A stretch of DNA of 64,000 bases from a virus: IMG/VR virus record IMGVR_UViG_3300008627_000001, positions 1-64,000 of that record; one strand, given 5' to 3'. The first letter of the stretch is position 1. The number at the start of each line of letters is the position of its first letter. Below the pieces are notes generated by a model that saw nothing but the letters and a program-made list of their open reading frames with translations, made no database searches and was not told the origin of the DNA. Positions 33,332-45,700 of the stretch are shown in pieces. Position numbers and translations under genes: made by a program.

Positions 33332-34243
33332 TTATGATTGTGCGAAACTTGAACTAGCATACGTAGGCGCGCCAGTCCAACTCGCATTGTTTAATTGAGT
33401 TGTGTTTGGTGTTCTATGTGTAACAGTATTAGTTACTGTACCGTCTACTGTATCATCAAAGTCATCTGCGGCCGCGTCAGCCCAAGTAATAGTAAATGTT
33501 AAAACACTACCTTTGTCGCTGTTTGAACCTTGTGTACCATTTGACTTTGCCTGTACAGAAATATAGTTAGATGTGTAAGGACTATCGCCTTCATACTGTC
33601 TAAATATTAACTGGTTGCTTGTTGACATGTCATGATAACCAATTGTTGTTGCTTCTGTATCTACTGTACCAGATCCGCCTGACTTGGTTGTGCCTTGTGC
33701 GGCAAAAATAACTGTGCCACATGCAGTTGCCAAGTTTGCCCATTCTGTATTTTTTGTATGTGATGTACCGCCTGATCTACTAAACGTAAGACGGGTGCTA
33801 CCACCTGCATTATAATAATATCTTGCTTCGTCGCCACTTGACCATGTTAATGTAAACTCGTCAACAGTACTTGTTGTCCAGCTAGCTGATCCACTACCAG
33901 TGCTAGTAGTATCATCATAGTTAGGTGAAGTAATGTTTAACTTGCTTGTATCAATTGTGCCAATGTTTGTTGATAGAGCGGCGTATGCGCTAATTGTATC
34001 ACCTGCACTTGGTGTTGAAATAGCGGTAATTGAACTGCCTTGATGGGACGCGGCTGAAGAAATTCTTGCTAACAACGTTGCCCACTGGGTTGCTGTTACT
34101 GTGTCAGATGCGCTTACGGTTGAAATTACATTACTTTGACCATAACCATCGTCACCACCGCCTGTTCCCCAGATGGTGTTAACACTAGTCACAAAGCCAT
34201 TATAGTGTGTAGCGAGAATTGTATCACCGGTTGAATATGCCAT
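33332..34243 (-). CDS. Putative virion/tail-fibre protein, 303 aa
   Basis: A Ser/Thr/Gly-rich, beta-strand-like sequence with no cysteine-rich or enzymatic motif beyond two scattered Cys, typical of phage fibre or decoration proteins. The N-terminal MAYSTGDTILATHYNGFV segment (about 1-18) recalls conserved starts of such proteins in T4-like marine phages. It is the last late gene before the modification cassette and has a strong ribosome site (AAGGAG). Its leader contains a late promoter and a stable hairpin. Confidence 0.65.
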   Translation of the reverse strand: MAYSTGDTILATHYNGFVTSVNTIWGTGGGDDGYGQSNVISTVSASDTVTATQWATLLARISSAASHQGSSITAISTPSAGDTISAYAALSTNIGTIDTSKLNITSPNYDDTTSTGSGSASWTTSTVDEFTLTWSSGDEARYYYNAGGSTRLTFSRSGGTSHTKNTEWANLATACGTVIFAAQGTTKSGGSGTVDTEATTIGYHDMSTSNQLIFRQYEGDSPYTSNYISVQAKSNGTQGSNSDKGSVLTFTITWADAAADDFDDTVDGTVTNTVTHRTPNTTQLNNASWTGAPTYASSSFAQS

Positions 34244-34298
34244 CTTTTTTAATTCTCCTTAAGGATTTTTCGTTTTTAAACTCGAGTTTTAACTCACT

Positions 34299-34330
34299 AT
34301 TCTCCCCCTACTGTTAGGAAGGGAGAGAAT
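34299..34330 (-). promoter_or_regulatory. Stable 5'-leader hairpin
   Basis: On the minus strand a ten-base stem (ATTCTCTCCC against GGGGGAGAAT, closed fully if one U-G wobble is allowed) flanks a 12-base loop. It lies between the late promoter at 34350-34357 and the start at 34243. There is no U-run after it, so it is not a classic terminator; a 5'-end stabiliser or processing site fits better. A second 12-base palindrome, AAACTCGAGTTT, is at 34278-34289. Confidence 0.6.
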
Positions 34331-34349
34331 ATATAGTTATATATATACT

Positions 34350-34357
34350 TATTTATA
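34350..34357 (-). promoter_or_regulatory. T4-type late promoter TATAAATA
   Basis: The minus strand has an exact TATAAATA between the 513-aa and 303-aa genes. The expected start, about 34344, gives a leader of roughly 100 bases to the 303-aa gene, including the hairpin at 34299-34330. Confidence 0.75.
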
Positions 34358-34368
34358 TCGTTTGTAAC

Positions 34369-35910
34369 TTAGACTGCTCGAACAATACAAAGAACTAACT
34401 TTTCATCTTCATCAGAATTGCTTTCAAGGGCCCTTCCAATAACGTTAAATGCAGTCATTTCTTTTCTTGTTGCCTTTCTAGCAGTTCCGTTGCCAGCGGC
34501 CACAATCCTGTCACCTTTTGCAATAGAACCAGTAATTTTAACTGCAACTCTGCCTGCTAATGCTATTTGAACACCATCTTCTTGATCACTATTCATCAAG
34601 TACGCCGGATATGAACTTACAACGCCCAATACATCTTCAGATGCGCTTGTTTCACACATTGTAACTTCACATTCGCCACCAATTTGAACAACAGTACCTG
34701 CATCGTAGTCATAGTCTGCTACAAACTTTTCTGCCAAGTCAGCGTATTGTGCTGATGTTGCTAGACCGGTTAAGGTTCCACAATGAATATTGGCATAACT
34801 ATCAATTGTTACATCACCTGATGTACTACCTGTTTCTGCTGTAACGACAGCCGCCCATTCAGTACCTGATCGATCCCAAATAAATCCAACATTTGAAGTA
34901 GATCCTCTTTCTACTATTAAGCCTGCGTCCGGATGCGGGCCCGCGCCTGTTACGTTCTTAGAAAGAACAATTAACGGATCTTCTACCAACAAGTTGTTAG
35001 TATTAATTGTTGTAGTAGTTCCACCAACTGATAAATCGCCCGCGATTGTTACAGCGGTTGTTGAACCATCAACAGTAATAGCGTTTGTTGGAGTACCGCC
35101 TTGATTAACATTAATGTATACATTACCATTACTTGTATTGTTCTTAAGTGATACATCATCACCTGCTACTGTTGCGCTAAAATCAGAATCAACACCAACT
35201 ACTATACCATTGTCATTTAAAATACTAATTGATCCTGATGTAGATTCATTAGTATCTGAACGCATGTAGCTAGCGGCCGCAACACTTCCTAATTTATCTG
35301 AGTTTGTTGCGGTTCCGTGCCATTTAGCACCTGCTACTGTTGTACTTAAATTGTATCCTGGTTCAACTGTTGCAAAACCAGAAATAGCAACGTTTGGTGT
35401 AAAGGACGTATCTTTAGATATAATAGAAACTCTTGAATTTCCTACATACATTGTAATTACAGTATGATCAACTGCCAATGTATCAGTAATTGTTTCTATA
35501 ACGGGTCCCGTTTTAACACCACCTGCATACAATGGACCAACAAGAATCCATGAACCACCGTCGTATGCAAATAGTTGATCATTTACTGTATCAAACCACA
35601 ATTCACCTTCTGAAGGACCGGATGGTGCTGATGCCCTAATTGTTATTCCACCTGCACCTTTCCAATTTGATCCAGTGTAAACATTCAATAACGTATTGGC
35701 AGTGTCCCACCAAAGTTGACCCGCCACCGGTGAACTTGGTGCTGAAGTATTTGCAAAATTTTCTAGCATAAAGACAAAATTTTCATTTTGAATCTCGCCA
35801 TATCCAGCATAATTCTTACCAATAAGCGTCAGGTCGGTTGTTGTATCCAGCGTTGAGTCTGCAACCGTAGTTAAGACTGAACCGTCTGTTTTATTAACTG
35901 TATATGCCAC
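34369..35910 (-). CDS. Tail-fibre-like virion protein with C-terminal peptidase-G2-like region, 513 aa
   Basis: The start is a GTG at 35910 with GGAG upstream. The N-terminal half contains two similar GQLWWDT / GELWFDT units (about residues 64 and 101), a short repeat typical of tail-fibre proteins. The middle is Gly/Thr/Ser-rich beta structure. The C-terminal ~130 residues (from YADLAEKFVADYDY) resemble the intramolecular-chaperone/peptidase-G2 type domain that helps fold and then cleaves some fibres. Role in adsorption is inferred from composition and place. Two tandem late promoters precede it. Confidence 0.7.
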   Translation of the reverse strand: MAYTVNKTDGSVLTTVADSTLDTTTDLTLIGKNYAGYGEIQNENFVFMLENFANTSAPSSPVAGQLWWDTANTLLNVYTGSNWKGAGGITIRASAPSGPSEGELWFDTVNDQLFAYDGGSWILVGPLYAGGVKTGPVIETITDTLAVDHTVITMYVGNSRVSIISKDTSFTPNVAISGFATVEPGYNLSTTVAGAKWHGTATNSDKLGSVAAASYMRSDTNESTSGSISILNDNGIVVGVDSDFSATVAGDDVSLKNNTSNGNVYINVNQGGTPTNAITVDGSTTAVTIAGDLSVGGTTTTINTNNLLVEDPLIVLSKNVTGAGPHPDAGLIVERGSTSNVGFIWDRSGTEWAAVVTAETGSTSGDVTIDSYANIHCGTLTGLATSAQYADLAEKFVADYDYDAGTVVQIGGECEVTMCETSASEDVLGVVSSYPAYLMNSDQEDGVQIALAGRVAVKITGSIAKGDRIVAAGNGTARKATRKEMTAFNVIGRALESNSDEDEKLVLCIVRAV

Positions 35911-36000
35911 TTTTATTTCTCCATGTATAATCGATTATGTGTTTGCCGCGGCTATTATTGCCGTAATTGATTTGGCATTACATATATAATATGCTACTAT

Positions 36001-36019
36001 TATTTATATTCTATTTATA
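36001..36019 (-). promoter_or_regulatory. Tandem T4-type late promoters
   Basis: Two exact TATAAATA octamers on the minus strand, at 36001-36008 and 36012-36019, lie 11 bases apart, about one helical turn, upstream of the 513-aa fibre gene. The gap 35911-36063 holds no gene. Two close late promoters could raise output of an abundant virion protein. Confidence 0.75.
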
Positions 36020-36063
36020 GTAATGTGGAATAATAGAGCAGAAAAAGTGGTTTTTTAGGGCCC

Positions 36064-36729
36064 TTATGTAGCAGAACTTAGGTTTGTAAGCGTTTGAATA
36101 CGTATTGTGTAGTCAATTTGAATCAAACGGTTTAATGACTTCTGTACAGGGTGGAAAACTACGTGTGTAAGCAAATTGCCTTCACCAATTGTGCCTTCCC
36201 AACTCTTTAAGCCTAGTTCGTCAAATACATATGTACCGTCTAGTGAAGCGGAGTTATCAAATGCTTCTTGACCTGCAGGTTCACCGTAATCTAACAAACA
36301 TGTAACTAGGATATCAGAATAAACTGTGCCAGCAGTATGGCCCACTGTCATTTTGTTACGAATTGGATCTGGATTAGAACTACTTGTATCATCAATAACT
36401 TTGTAGTAGGTTTTGTTATATAAATCTGCAGAACTACCTGAGTTATTTGCAGGCAAGTAAGTGATAATACCAGTAGTTGATACTGAAGTACCGCCGTTGC
36501 CAAAATGCATTTCGTGAATAAATCCTGTTGTTTTATTAGCAACACTTTTCGCTAATGCCAAAGAAAAGTTTTCATAATGAATAGCGTTACGCTTATCTAC
36601 AAAAACTTCATCTGTTTCAGGATCAAAGATTTTAATGTGGCCTTCGATATGCACATTAGGAATTTCATTAGGTTGTTTCACTTCCATATCTTTTTGTTCT
36701 TCACTGTTGTTGATTTGTTCGTTTTCCAT
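36064..36729 (-). CDS. Putative baseplate/virion structural protein, 221 aa
   Basis: An acidic Asn/Gln/Glu-rich N-terminal tail (about 30 residues) is followed by a HIKIFDPETDEVFVDKRNAI segment and a beta-rich domain. I believe related proteins occur beside the large wedge/fibre protein in T4-like marine phages, but cannot name a T4 counterpart. It is 17 bases from the giant gene. GATAAATA at 36736-36743 (minus) ends six bases before its ATG and could be a late promoter that gives an almost leaderless message. Confidence 0.6.
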   Translation of the reverse strand: MENEQINNSEEQKDMEVKQPNEIPNVHIEGHIKIFDPETDEVFVDKRNAIHYENFSLALAKSVANKTTGFIHEMHFGNGGTSVSTTGIITYLPANNSGSSADLYNKTYYKVIDDTSSSNPDPIRNKMTVGHTAGTVYSDILVTCLLDYGEPAGQEAFDNSASLDGTYVFDELGLKSWEGTIGEGNLLTHVVFHPVQKSLNRLIQIDYTIRIQTLTNLSSAT

Positions 36730-36735
36730 CTTGTA

Positions 36736-36743
36736 TATTTATC
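36736..36743 (-). promoter_or_regulatory. Late-promoter-like GATAAATA
   Basis: Seven of eight bases match TATAAATA on the minus strand, with the expected start one base before the ATG of the 221-aa gene. It lies in the 17-base gap after the giant gene. Match and position are suggestive only. Confidence 0.4.
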
Positions 36744-36746
36744 CTA

Positions 36747-39700
36747 TTAATATGCCTTTGGAATAGTTAACGGCCCTTCTTTTAAGAATTTTACTTGTTG
36801 TGTGGTTGCCATTCCCAACCCTAATCCATTTGTTGCTGTGCTTGTTCCTTGGTCATACCATACCTTTGTATGTGAGTCTGACCCGCCCGGAACAATTTGT
36901 TGCTTACTGCTATCTACTACTTCTGTACCTGACGCATGTGTAGTAACAACACCTGTGCCCCATGTACCTCTGCGAATTCTTTTTAGTTTGTTGCTATCAA
37001 TTTCCCAATACTCAATACGTTCACCACCAATGAATATAACACCTGGTATGCCATCACTTGGATTAGGCGTTAATAATTTAGAAGCGTCTGTTACATGAAT
37101 TTCTAAATCAGTATATTCAAGTGTATCAGCAAGCGTAGTAATATTGTCTGTTGCAATTCTATAATAAGCAATTTGGTCGAACATATCTTTCCAAATTCTA
37201 AATCCAATGCTTTGTTCTTGTTCTGCTTCAGCACCGCGCATAGTCGATACTGTAATTTTATCTGTCGCTAGAATTACTCCAGTGCGAGGAGTCATAACTA
37301 AATAACCATCATCTGTAATATAATAATCATGGTTAGCAATCTGATAAACGCCATTTAACCATACCCAAGCATAGTTGGTATTATATTCTTCTTGTAATAA
37401 TCTAATATCATAAACCGGCGTAGCAATGCTAACACTTACATCGCCTGCGTATCCGGAAGTATCATAAATTATAGCGTCAAATCTTTCTAATGAAGTAGAT
37501 GTTGCTATTGACGAACCTTCAATAGTTATGGTTTTCCCTTGGCTATACGTTTGGTTAGCAAATGATTGTACAAACACCTTGTCTCCATTAACTGCACCGG
37601 CATCCGTTGACAATCCACTACCATTTTCTAATATAACCTGTTGATTGTTTGCAATCCAATATTTTCCGTTTCTAACTGTAATGGCAACTTCTGCACCATC
37701 TGCAGGAGCCGTTACGAATGTTACTTCTGCGCGAGAAGGGGTTCCTGTAAACGTATAATCTGATGTGAGTGTTTTTAATTCACCAGCAACATGCACTTGT
37801 ATATCTGCATCTGTGGCTGAAGCATAATTAACCGTTGGATTAGTTGGACTTGCATATACTGTTGTTGTGCCATCACCGGTGTAGTATTCTGTATCGGGCG
37901 GAATTAAACGTGTGCCATTTAGATAAACAAATGCTTTGGCCATATCTGGGCCCTGTTCCTCAAATAAACTCGGATAAGTAATAGTATAATCACTTGGCCA
38001 TGATGGTGAGCCTGGCAATGAAAGTGTAAATTCCTCCGAGTCAATTCTAATATATGGAGATGGTACAGCAATTTTATCATCATATACTTGCGCGGTTGCT
38101 GTTGCTGTGACTCCTGAAGCAGGAGGAGCAATAGTAACTGTTGGTGCTGTCGTATATCCTGTTCCTAAGTTTGTAATAATAAAGCCTTCTACTTCGCCAT
38201 TATCATTAACTATAGCATCGGCGGCCGCGTTTGATCCTACTCCCGTAATAGTCACAGTTGGTGGACTTGCTTTACTATATCCTGATCCTGGGTTAACCAA
38301 TGTTAATCCAGACATATTAAACGTATGCACTCTTATTCTACTATTAGCGCCGGGCGCGGATGAAAATGTAACTTTTGTCTTTTTGTAATAACTAGATGCT
38401 GTATATGTAGCATCCCCACCGTTGACTGTTACATACAAATTTTGTGCATATTGATAAGGAATATTAACAATAAATTGAGTTGTTGACCCGTCACCTGTAA
38501 AGTCTTGTTTAAAGGCGCTAATATTTTCGCCACCTGTTTCAACAAGAACAACGTGTACTAATTGCCCCGGGTTTGCAGGAGTGTTCAAGTTAACTGTGTT
38601 TATCTCATAATTTAATGTAAAATCAGTACCACGTATTTTTAAAACATTATCAATATACACTTCTGCACCATAGTCTGTTGTAGGCAATCCACCTACACTA
38701 CTGAAATCATAACTAGTAGTTGAACCGTTACCATAGTAAGTATATTTTTTAACCGTTACTCCCGAATTCCTAGGTGAAGGCATTTCATATACTTTCATAT
38801 CTAATGTATCAAACATTCTGCCAGGAATCTGTTCTTCCGGAGCGTGTGATGTATATACGGTTACAAAGCCATCGCCATCTACTACAACATTAGCAGGATC
38901 AATACCTCCTGATGTACTAAAATCACCACCACTTAAATCAGTGTCGACACTTGCTATAACTCTAATACCTTCTTCTGTTACAGCATAATCATCAAAAGCG
39001 TTTTTAGCATACGCCGCTCTGTCATAACCGGGTTCTAAACTAAATTCTGCACCTAACACTTTATTTGCTTTGTATTCTAAACCAGATTCTGAAATAATTG
39101 ATTCATAATTGGGCAAATCTATTAATTCATTTTTCCAATTCTTATTACTATTTGTGCCTGTTTGCCCGCCTGCATAATAAAGAGTTAATCTATCACTATG
39201 TTTTTTACTTGTTAATTCATGATCAGGCTCTAATCTATTATAAGATGAATACGTAACTGTTGCTGTTGCTGTAGCACTACTACCACCTCCTCCACTAATA
39301 ACAACGGTAGGAGCCGTTTGATATCCTTTACCCTGCTCAGTTACTGTAATACTTGTTACTGCTCCCCCTGAGATGGATGCTATAGCCTGTGCTCCGTTAC
39401 CCCCCAATCCTGTGTTTATTGCTGATGCATGTGCCTTTTTTGTTGGATTAGGATCTGCAGGACTATTTTTAATAAATTGTACAAATGGTTTATTAATATA
39501 TCCACTGCCTTGTTCTGTTATAGTAACAGAAGCAATTGAACCATCTACATCTAGTGTTAATGATGCGGTTGCTTGTGTACCATTTAACTCATCTGGCGCA
39601 GAAATAAGCACTTTTGGCGCTACTGTATATCCTAAACCTTTTTCAGTTATCGTGATAGTATCAACGACGCCGGCCAATGATATATTTGGTATAGAAGTAT

Positions 39701-42700
39701 ACCCGGAACCACCGTCAGTTACTGCAACTGTTTCTACATGTCGAGGGCCATCAACACGGTCAAACTTAATTGTTTCTAAAATATCTCTCACTTTAAAGTT
39801 TTCTAGATTAGCATATGCTATAGCGCCAGTACCTGCACCACCTTCTATTATTACTTTTGGTGTAGTTACATATCCTGTACCACCGTTGGTAACTGTAATA
39901 GACGCTACTGAATCTAAACCAGGTGTGGTCATTACAGGAACAGCGGTTGCGCCTGAACCATCTCTATGTGTTCCATCTTCTAGTGCAGAGAATCTAAAGA
40001 CCCCTCTTGTGGCGTTACTTGCATCTGTTTGTGTAAAGGTATATGTTGAACCTCTATACAATATTAAATTAGGACGCTCTACACCATCAATATAAAAATC
40101 TGGATTGCCTTCGCCATCAACTACTACAGTAACAGCAAATGTTTTTGATTCTGGAGTATTTAATGCTGGTTTTATTCTCACTTTCCAACCCATGTCTTTT
40201 ATGTCACTACTATAATACCATAGCGTATCTGGACTATGTTCTGGAACCACAAGAACTGCTTGTGCGCCTGCTTCGCCTGGGTCGGTGTCGCTAGTATAAC
40301 TATAGCCAAGTTCCCATTGTGCTCCGCTTTCAATAAAGACAACCGGAGGCGTTGTTGATACGGCTGCCCCATCATATTTTGTGGTATCATATGCAGATTC
40401 TGCATATTCATCAATATCACTATTACCATAACCACTGCCACCTTCAGTAACTGTAATAGATTCTACGTGTTTTGTATAATGGTTAAACCAGTTAACCCAT
40501 GGCCCTGTTTGCATACGCTGATCATCATCTGCCTCGTATACATTTGGTGAGCGGAATATCTGTTGTGTCTCGTCCCAATAACCTGGTAAATCAAAATCTG
40601 TTACTGCATTGTGAGATATTTCAAGATATGGATATCTATAGATATATTCTCTTAAATTTGTTCTATATGGCTTTGCTTCTTCAATGTAACTTTCTATACT
40701 ATCCTGAACATCATAACTATAATTAACAATTTCAGAAAGTTCTCTTACTGTTTGATTTACTCCTACGAAACTAGTTTTAAACGCCCAATCGACCTGTAAA
40801 TTTTGATCAACTAATGCATATTGGACCAATTGAAACCAGATTTTATTAAAATGTTCTTCTAATGAATTAATAAACAAATCATCTTTTAATGCATCAATAA
40901 TATATCTTATTTCTTCTAATGGCCCAGGTAAAGTATATAATTCTGTTTTTAAAGATATACTTGCGTTTTCTTCACCTATTAATTCGTAAGGGTTTGTTTT
41001 TTCATAAAGTTCCCAACGACCTTGCCCATTGTCAAGAACTTTGACAATATCACCCGTGCTGGTAGTTAATTTATCTAAATCATTTCTAGTGGCAACAGTA
41101 TAATTAATAACAGTGTTAACACTATATCCGGTCTTATACCAATCACTATAATCCCAATATTTAGATGTATCATATTTTTGTTTTTTATCAAAAGCCCAAA
41201 GTTGTGTAGCTGTTGACCAAGAGTATTGTGTCCAATAATTACCTCTTGTTTCATCTTTTTTAACTACCACTGTATATCCATTAGAAATTGTTGCGGTGTT
41301 TATATAAGTTAATTCAGCATATGTTTCTACAACTTCATCAAAGCCATCTATTGGCAATGCTTCTGCAGTCTGTAGTTTACTTAAACTATATTCTATTGCC
41401 ATTCTGTTTTCAACAAATACTGAATTACTATAATTAACTAAGACTTTAATAGCATCGTTTTTGTTGACAAACATTGTTTGCCTTGGATAGTTTAAAATAC
41501 CATATTTTGATCCTGGTTGTAATGTAGGATCCGGTACGGATCGATTTTTAGAATCAAGACCCACTAAACTATCTGCTAGTTTAGTTACTAGGTATTGGTT
41601 TGGTTTTGATAATTTATTATTCTTTTGCACCAATTGCCATTCAGTATGCAATGGTATATTATTTTTCTTAGTATCATAATTAATACTAAGTACAATGTTA
41701 TCGTTAACCAAATTTTTATTTAGATTATATCCAACAATAGCATTTTGATCTACTAATCCAATATATTTTAACCCATAACCTGCAGGATCTTTAATAATAT
41801 TTGCTACTGTGTCAGCCGGAAGTTTTCTTGTTGCGGCCGGAATAAAACTATTCAACTCAATTTCTTTACCTCGCGATGTAAATCTAATTTGGCCAGCTGC
41901 ATTCAAATATGTTCTAGGTATAGGCGGCACAGTAGTTTTATTAGCAACCCAATAATAGTATACTGGTTCTAATAGTCCAGTTGCTTCATCTTTTCTAACA
42001 TATTCAACATATGCACTATCATCAACAAATTTAGGATTCCCATCACCTAACAATGATACATAATTTGATGGTAACGTATCACTCTCAACCCATTCATAAA
42101 TATTGATTTGTGTTCCTGGAAATAGCTTACCCCAATTATTTTTTCTATATTCCAGATCACCCTGCTCATAATCAACATATTTTGTATTTGTTAAATCCCA
42201 CCACAATGTGCCAACTTCGTTTGGCCCCCAATGGTGTTTAGAATTAGTTGTCACTAGTAGGTTTGAAGCAGTATTATAAACAGCAGGATCATAAAACGTT
42301 TTGAAACTAATTTCTTGATCTGCTATTCCTGGTATCTTTCCTTTAACAGGATCTAAAACTTCCACATACTCTATAAACTTATTATTTTTATGATCATATG
42401 TAAACACTTGGTTAATGTTATCAATATCAATTTTATTAGTTTCTTGTCGTTTAATAGTCCAAGCGTCCTTGTCTCCCGTGTTTATTGCTTCTATAACTGA
42501 CCCTGTATTAGATGTATACTTGTAAATTTTAATGGTGTATGCAACTGGAGCAGTATCAAATGTAATAGTACTGTTAGGTGAAGCGTTGTCACTAGTAAAG
42601 CCTGTTAGAATTTTTTTATTATTAATAAAAATTTCAATTTTATCTGTACTATATTGACCGGTAATTGCAAACGCTGTAGTTACTCCATCGCCGGTCTTTT

Positions 42701-45700
42701 CTTCAATTTCAAAATAATCATCGCCAGGAGCACCTATAAAAGCTGTATTATTTGTTAGACCAATACCTGTGCCATATTTGTCATATTGTCTACGTTCTTT
42801 CCAATCTAATCGTTGCAATAGTGAATACGACATATCACTATTAATATCATATATTAACGCAGATCCTGATTCTAATTGTTCATCACTTATAAGTGTATTT
42901 CCTTGGTCAAACGTTGTTAAAGAATTGTCCATATTAAGATCAACAATTGAATTTGATACAGGACTACTAATTAAAATATTAGAGGCGTCTTCATTAAATT
43001 TAATTCGCTCACCATAAAATGCATTCTGAAAACCATCAGGATGAACTAACGATGCTTTAAATTCATAAGGTGTAATTCCTAGTGCTGTAAACACTGCTAC
43101 ACCATTTGTATTACCTACTGTAACAGCAAGTTTATTATTTGTAGTGGTGCTGGTGCTAGTAATTTTTAATTTATTATCTGATGTGCTTTCCGCAGTAACA
43201 AAATACATACCAGCATCATTAATATCTTGCACTACATCGGCCAACGCAGTGCCTGTAAATGTAACTTGTGTTCCATTTATAACAATTTGATCGCCTATAC
43301 TAACCGTTGGATTAGCCACAGTGCCGGTAAGTGTGCCGGACACTCTAGCATAATCAATAAAGTAATCTACTTCACCTGTGTTAACAGCAAGTTTAGCTGT
43401 TTCATTTATATATGCATAATCAGCGCCGGTAGCACCAACAGCAACAATATGCCCGAATGCGCCTGCTTCTACTTGTTTTCCAAAAAATTCAAGTTCAGAT
43501 GTTACGCCACTGGTCAATTCTTGGACTTCATTAAATGAATCATTCGGTGACTTTCCGTATACCTTAGTAGAACCTACTTGCAAGTTTCCGCTTTTCTCTA
43601 TATTTGGTTGGCCAACAAATACGTATGCGCCATCATCAGTTATAGCAACACTTCTACCAAAGTCTGTTCCGCTAACACCCGATAATGTTTGTATCAAATT
43701 ATAGTAATTTCCCTTACGCATTTCTACATTGTTAGAACCAATTGGCGGGAATCCACTTATAAAAGTAATACTGCCAGGTGCTAATGTGTAATCCAAACCT
43801 TGAATTTTAATATGGCCATCCACATAAACAGTGATTTCTTTATCGTCACCATATGATATTGTTGTAGCAAATGTAGGTGTGGCGCCTGTACCGTTAAAGA
43901 ACTCACTAGAAGAAGTTATTCCTGTTACTAATTTGTAAACATAGGATTTTAATTCTCCCGGCGCACCAACTACTAGATATCCATTATTACTAATAGAAAC
44001 ATCATATCCAAAAAAGCCGCTAGTTGTAGGCGACGGTGATCGCAATACGTCAAACGCTTCATATGTTTTATCATCTTTTTGTTTTAAGATAATCGCATAG
44101 CCTTCTTTAGAATTACTACCTGGTGCAGAAGTAACTAAGTAATCATGTTCTTTCGTGTTGTCAAACTGCCACCCCAACAAACCACTGTTATAAAGTTTAG
44201 TGCCATCTACTATATTACTATCAAAAGTAAAGTTGGTAGGTGCAATATTAATTGTTTGTGTGTTACTTCCTCCTGGATCACTAGGCACTGTGTCTGTTTC
44301 TAAAACAGGTTGTTCTTTAAATGTAGGTCCTACGATATAAGGATATACAGGAGTTCCGTCTACTTTTATAGTTAAAAAGTATGCATAGGTGCCATCAGGA
44401 TAATCAGGGGTTACACAATAACGACCATTGTGTTTGTCTAAAGTTCCGACACCATCTAAATAATAATGATCTTCTATAAATGAACCAACAGGATAAACTG
44501 TATAATTGTATCCTCTTTCACTTAACGGTGATGAGTGTGTACGATAAGAAGATGTCATACGTACAGGTGTTGTTGTAGAATTTCCAGGAGTTTGGTAACC
44601 GAATGGTCCATAAATTGGATAACCGTCGTATGCGTAGCCTATAATCTTAGAGTGTCCATCTGCATGTCTCCAATGGTCTCCGCTGTAATTCGTGTTATTA
44701 TAATAATTATTTTCTGTATAGACTCCGCTATTCCATTGGCTTAAAAACTTACCACTATGGTAATGATACTCACCATCTTCTTGTGGGTGGCCGTCACTCG
44801 CGTCTAATCCCAAATTTGTTCTGTTTACTATCGCGTTCCATTTCCAATTGCCTGGTGCTACGCCTTTTGCTGGCCCTGTGTCGTTTGTCAAATTCCCGTC
44901 AATAATTGGACTTACAAAAGTTACACCATTGGCTGCAATGCCAATGCCGCCTAGACCAATTTCTTTTGGGGAGCTTGTAGTAGTATTTGTACCAACACGT
45001 ATATTAAACGTATGTTCAAAAGTTTTACTATTAATTCTATTAGGATTAGCATCACTAGGAAATACACCAAATGGTGCAGGCTTAGGTAAACCATCTGTAT
45101 TAATTGTTAATAAAAATCCTGATTCACTTAAATGTCCTGATGTTAGTGAGCCATCTCCACTTACAAAAATACTTGTTACATCAAAGACTGTTTTAATAGT
45201 TCTTGTCCATTGTTCAATATTACCGGCTGACGTGCCGTCATGTACAGATCCAACCAACAGCGTAGATGTATCCTTGTTGGTTGAGATAGCCTGACCAAAT
45301 CCAGTATTAGCCGGCTTGCCGGTAGGATAAAGTTGTTCTCTCAACGTAAATGGATTCTTCTTTTCAAGTACTGCCCATTTTCCTGTATCGTTATAGTCAT
45401 CAATCCAAGCCAAATCCCCATCTAACCATCCATATCTAGGTCCGGCATCGCTATATAAATCACTAGAACTAGCATAACGAGAATTTGTTAATAATAAAAT
45501 TTCACCGCGAGTCGGAGTCGGTGCTAAAGAATCTCCCAACCCGTTTAACGGTCCCACAGACGTGTTTGCGTGTAATTTTAAAGTATATGTTCTAGAAGAA
45601 AGTAAATTTTCTTTAACTTTATAAACACCACTGAAGTCAATTGACTGGTCTGCTGTGTTATAAAATTTTCTTAGAATAATATAATCACCTTCAAGAATTT

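Noticed and set aside
34299-34330. Rho-independent terminator after the 513-aa fibre gene
   Set aside because: No U-run follows the stem and it lies downstream of a late promoter, so a leader element is more likely.
39373-40095. 240-codon open frame on the plus strand inside the giant virion gene
   Set aside because: It is antisense to repeated GxGY modules; the sequence is Pro/Val-rich with no ribosome site or family match and is explained by the codon pattern of the opposite strand.
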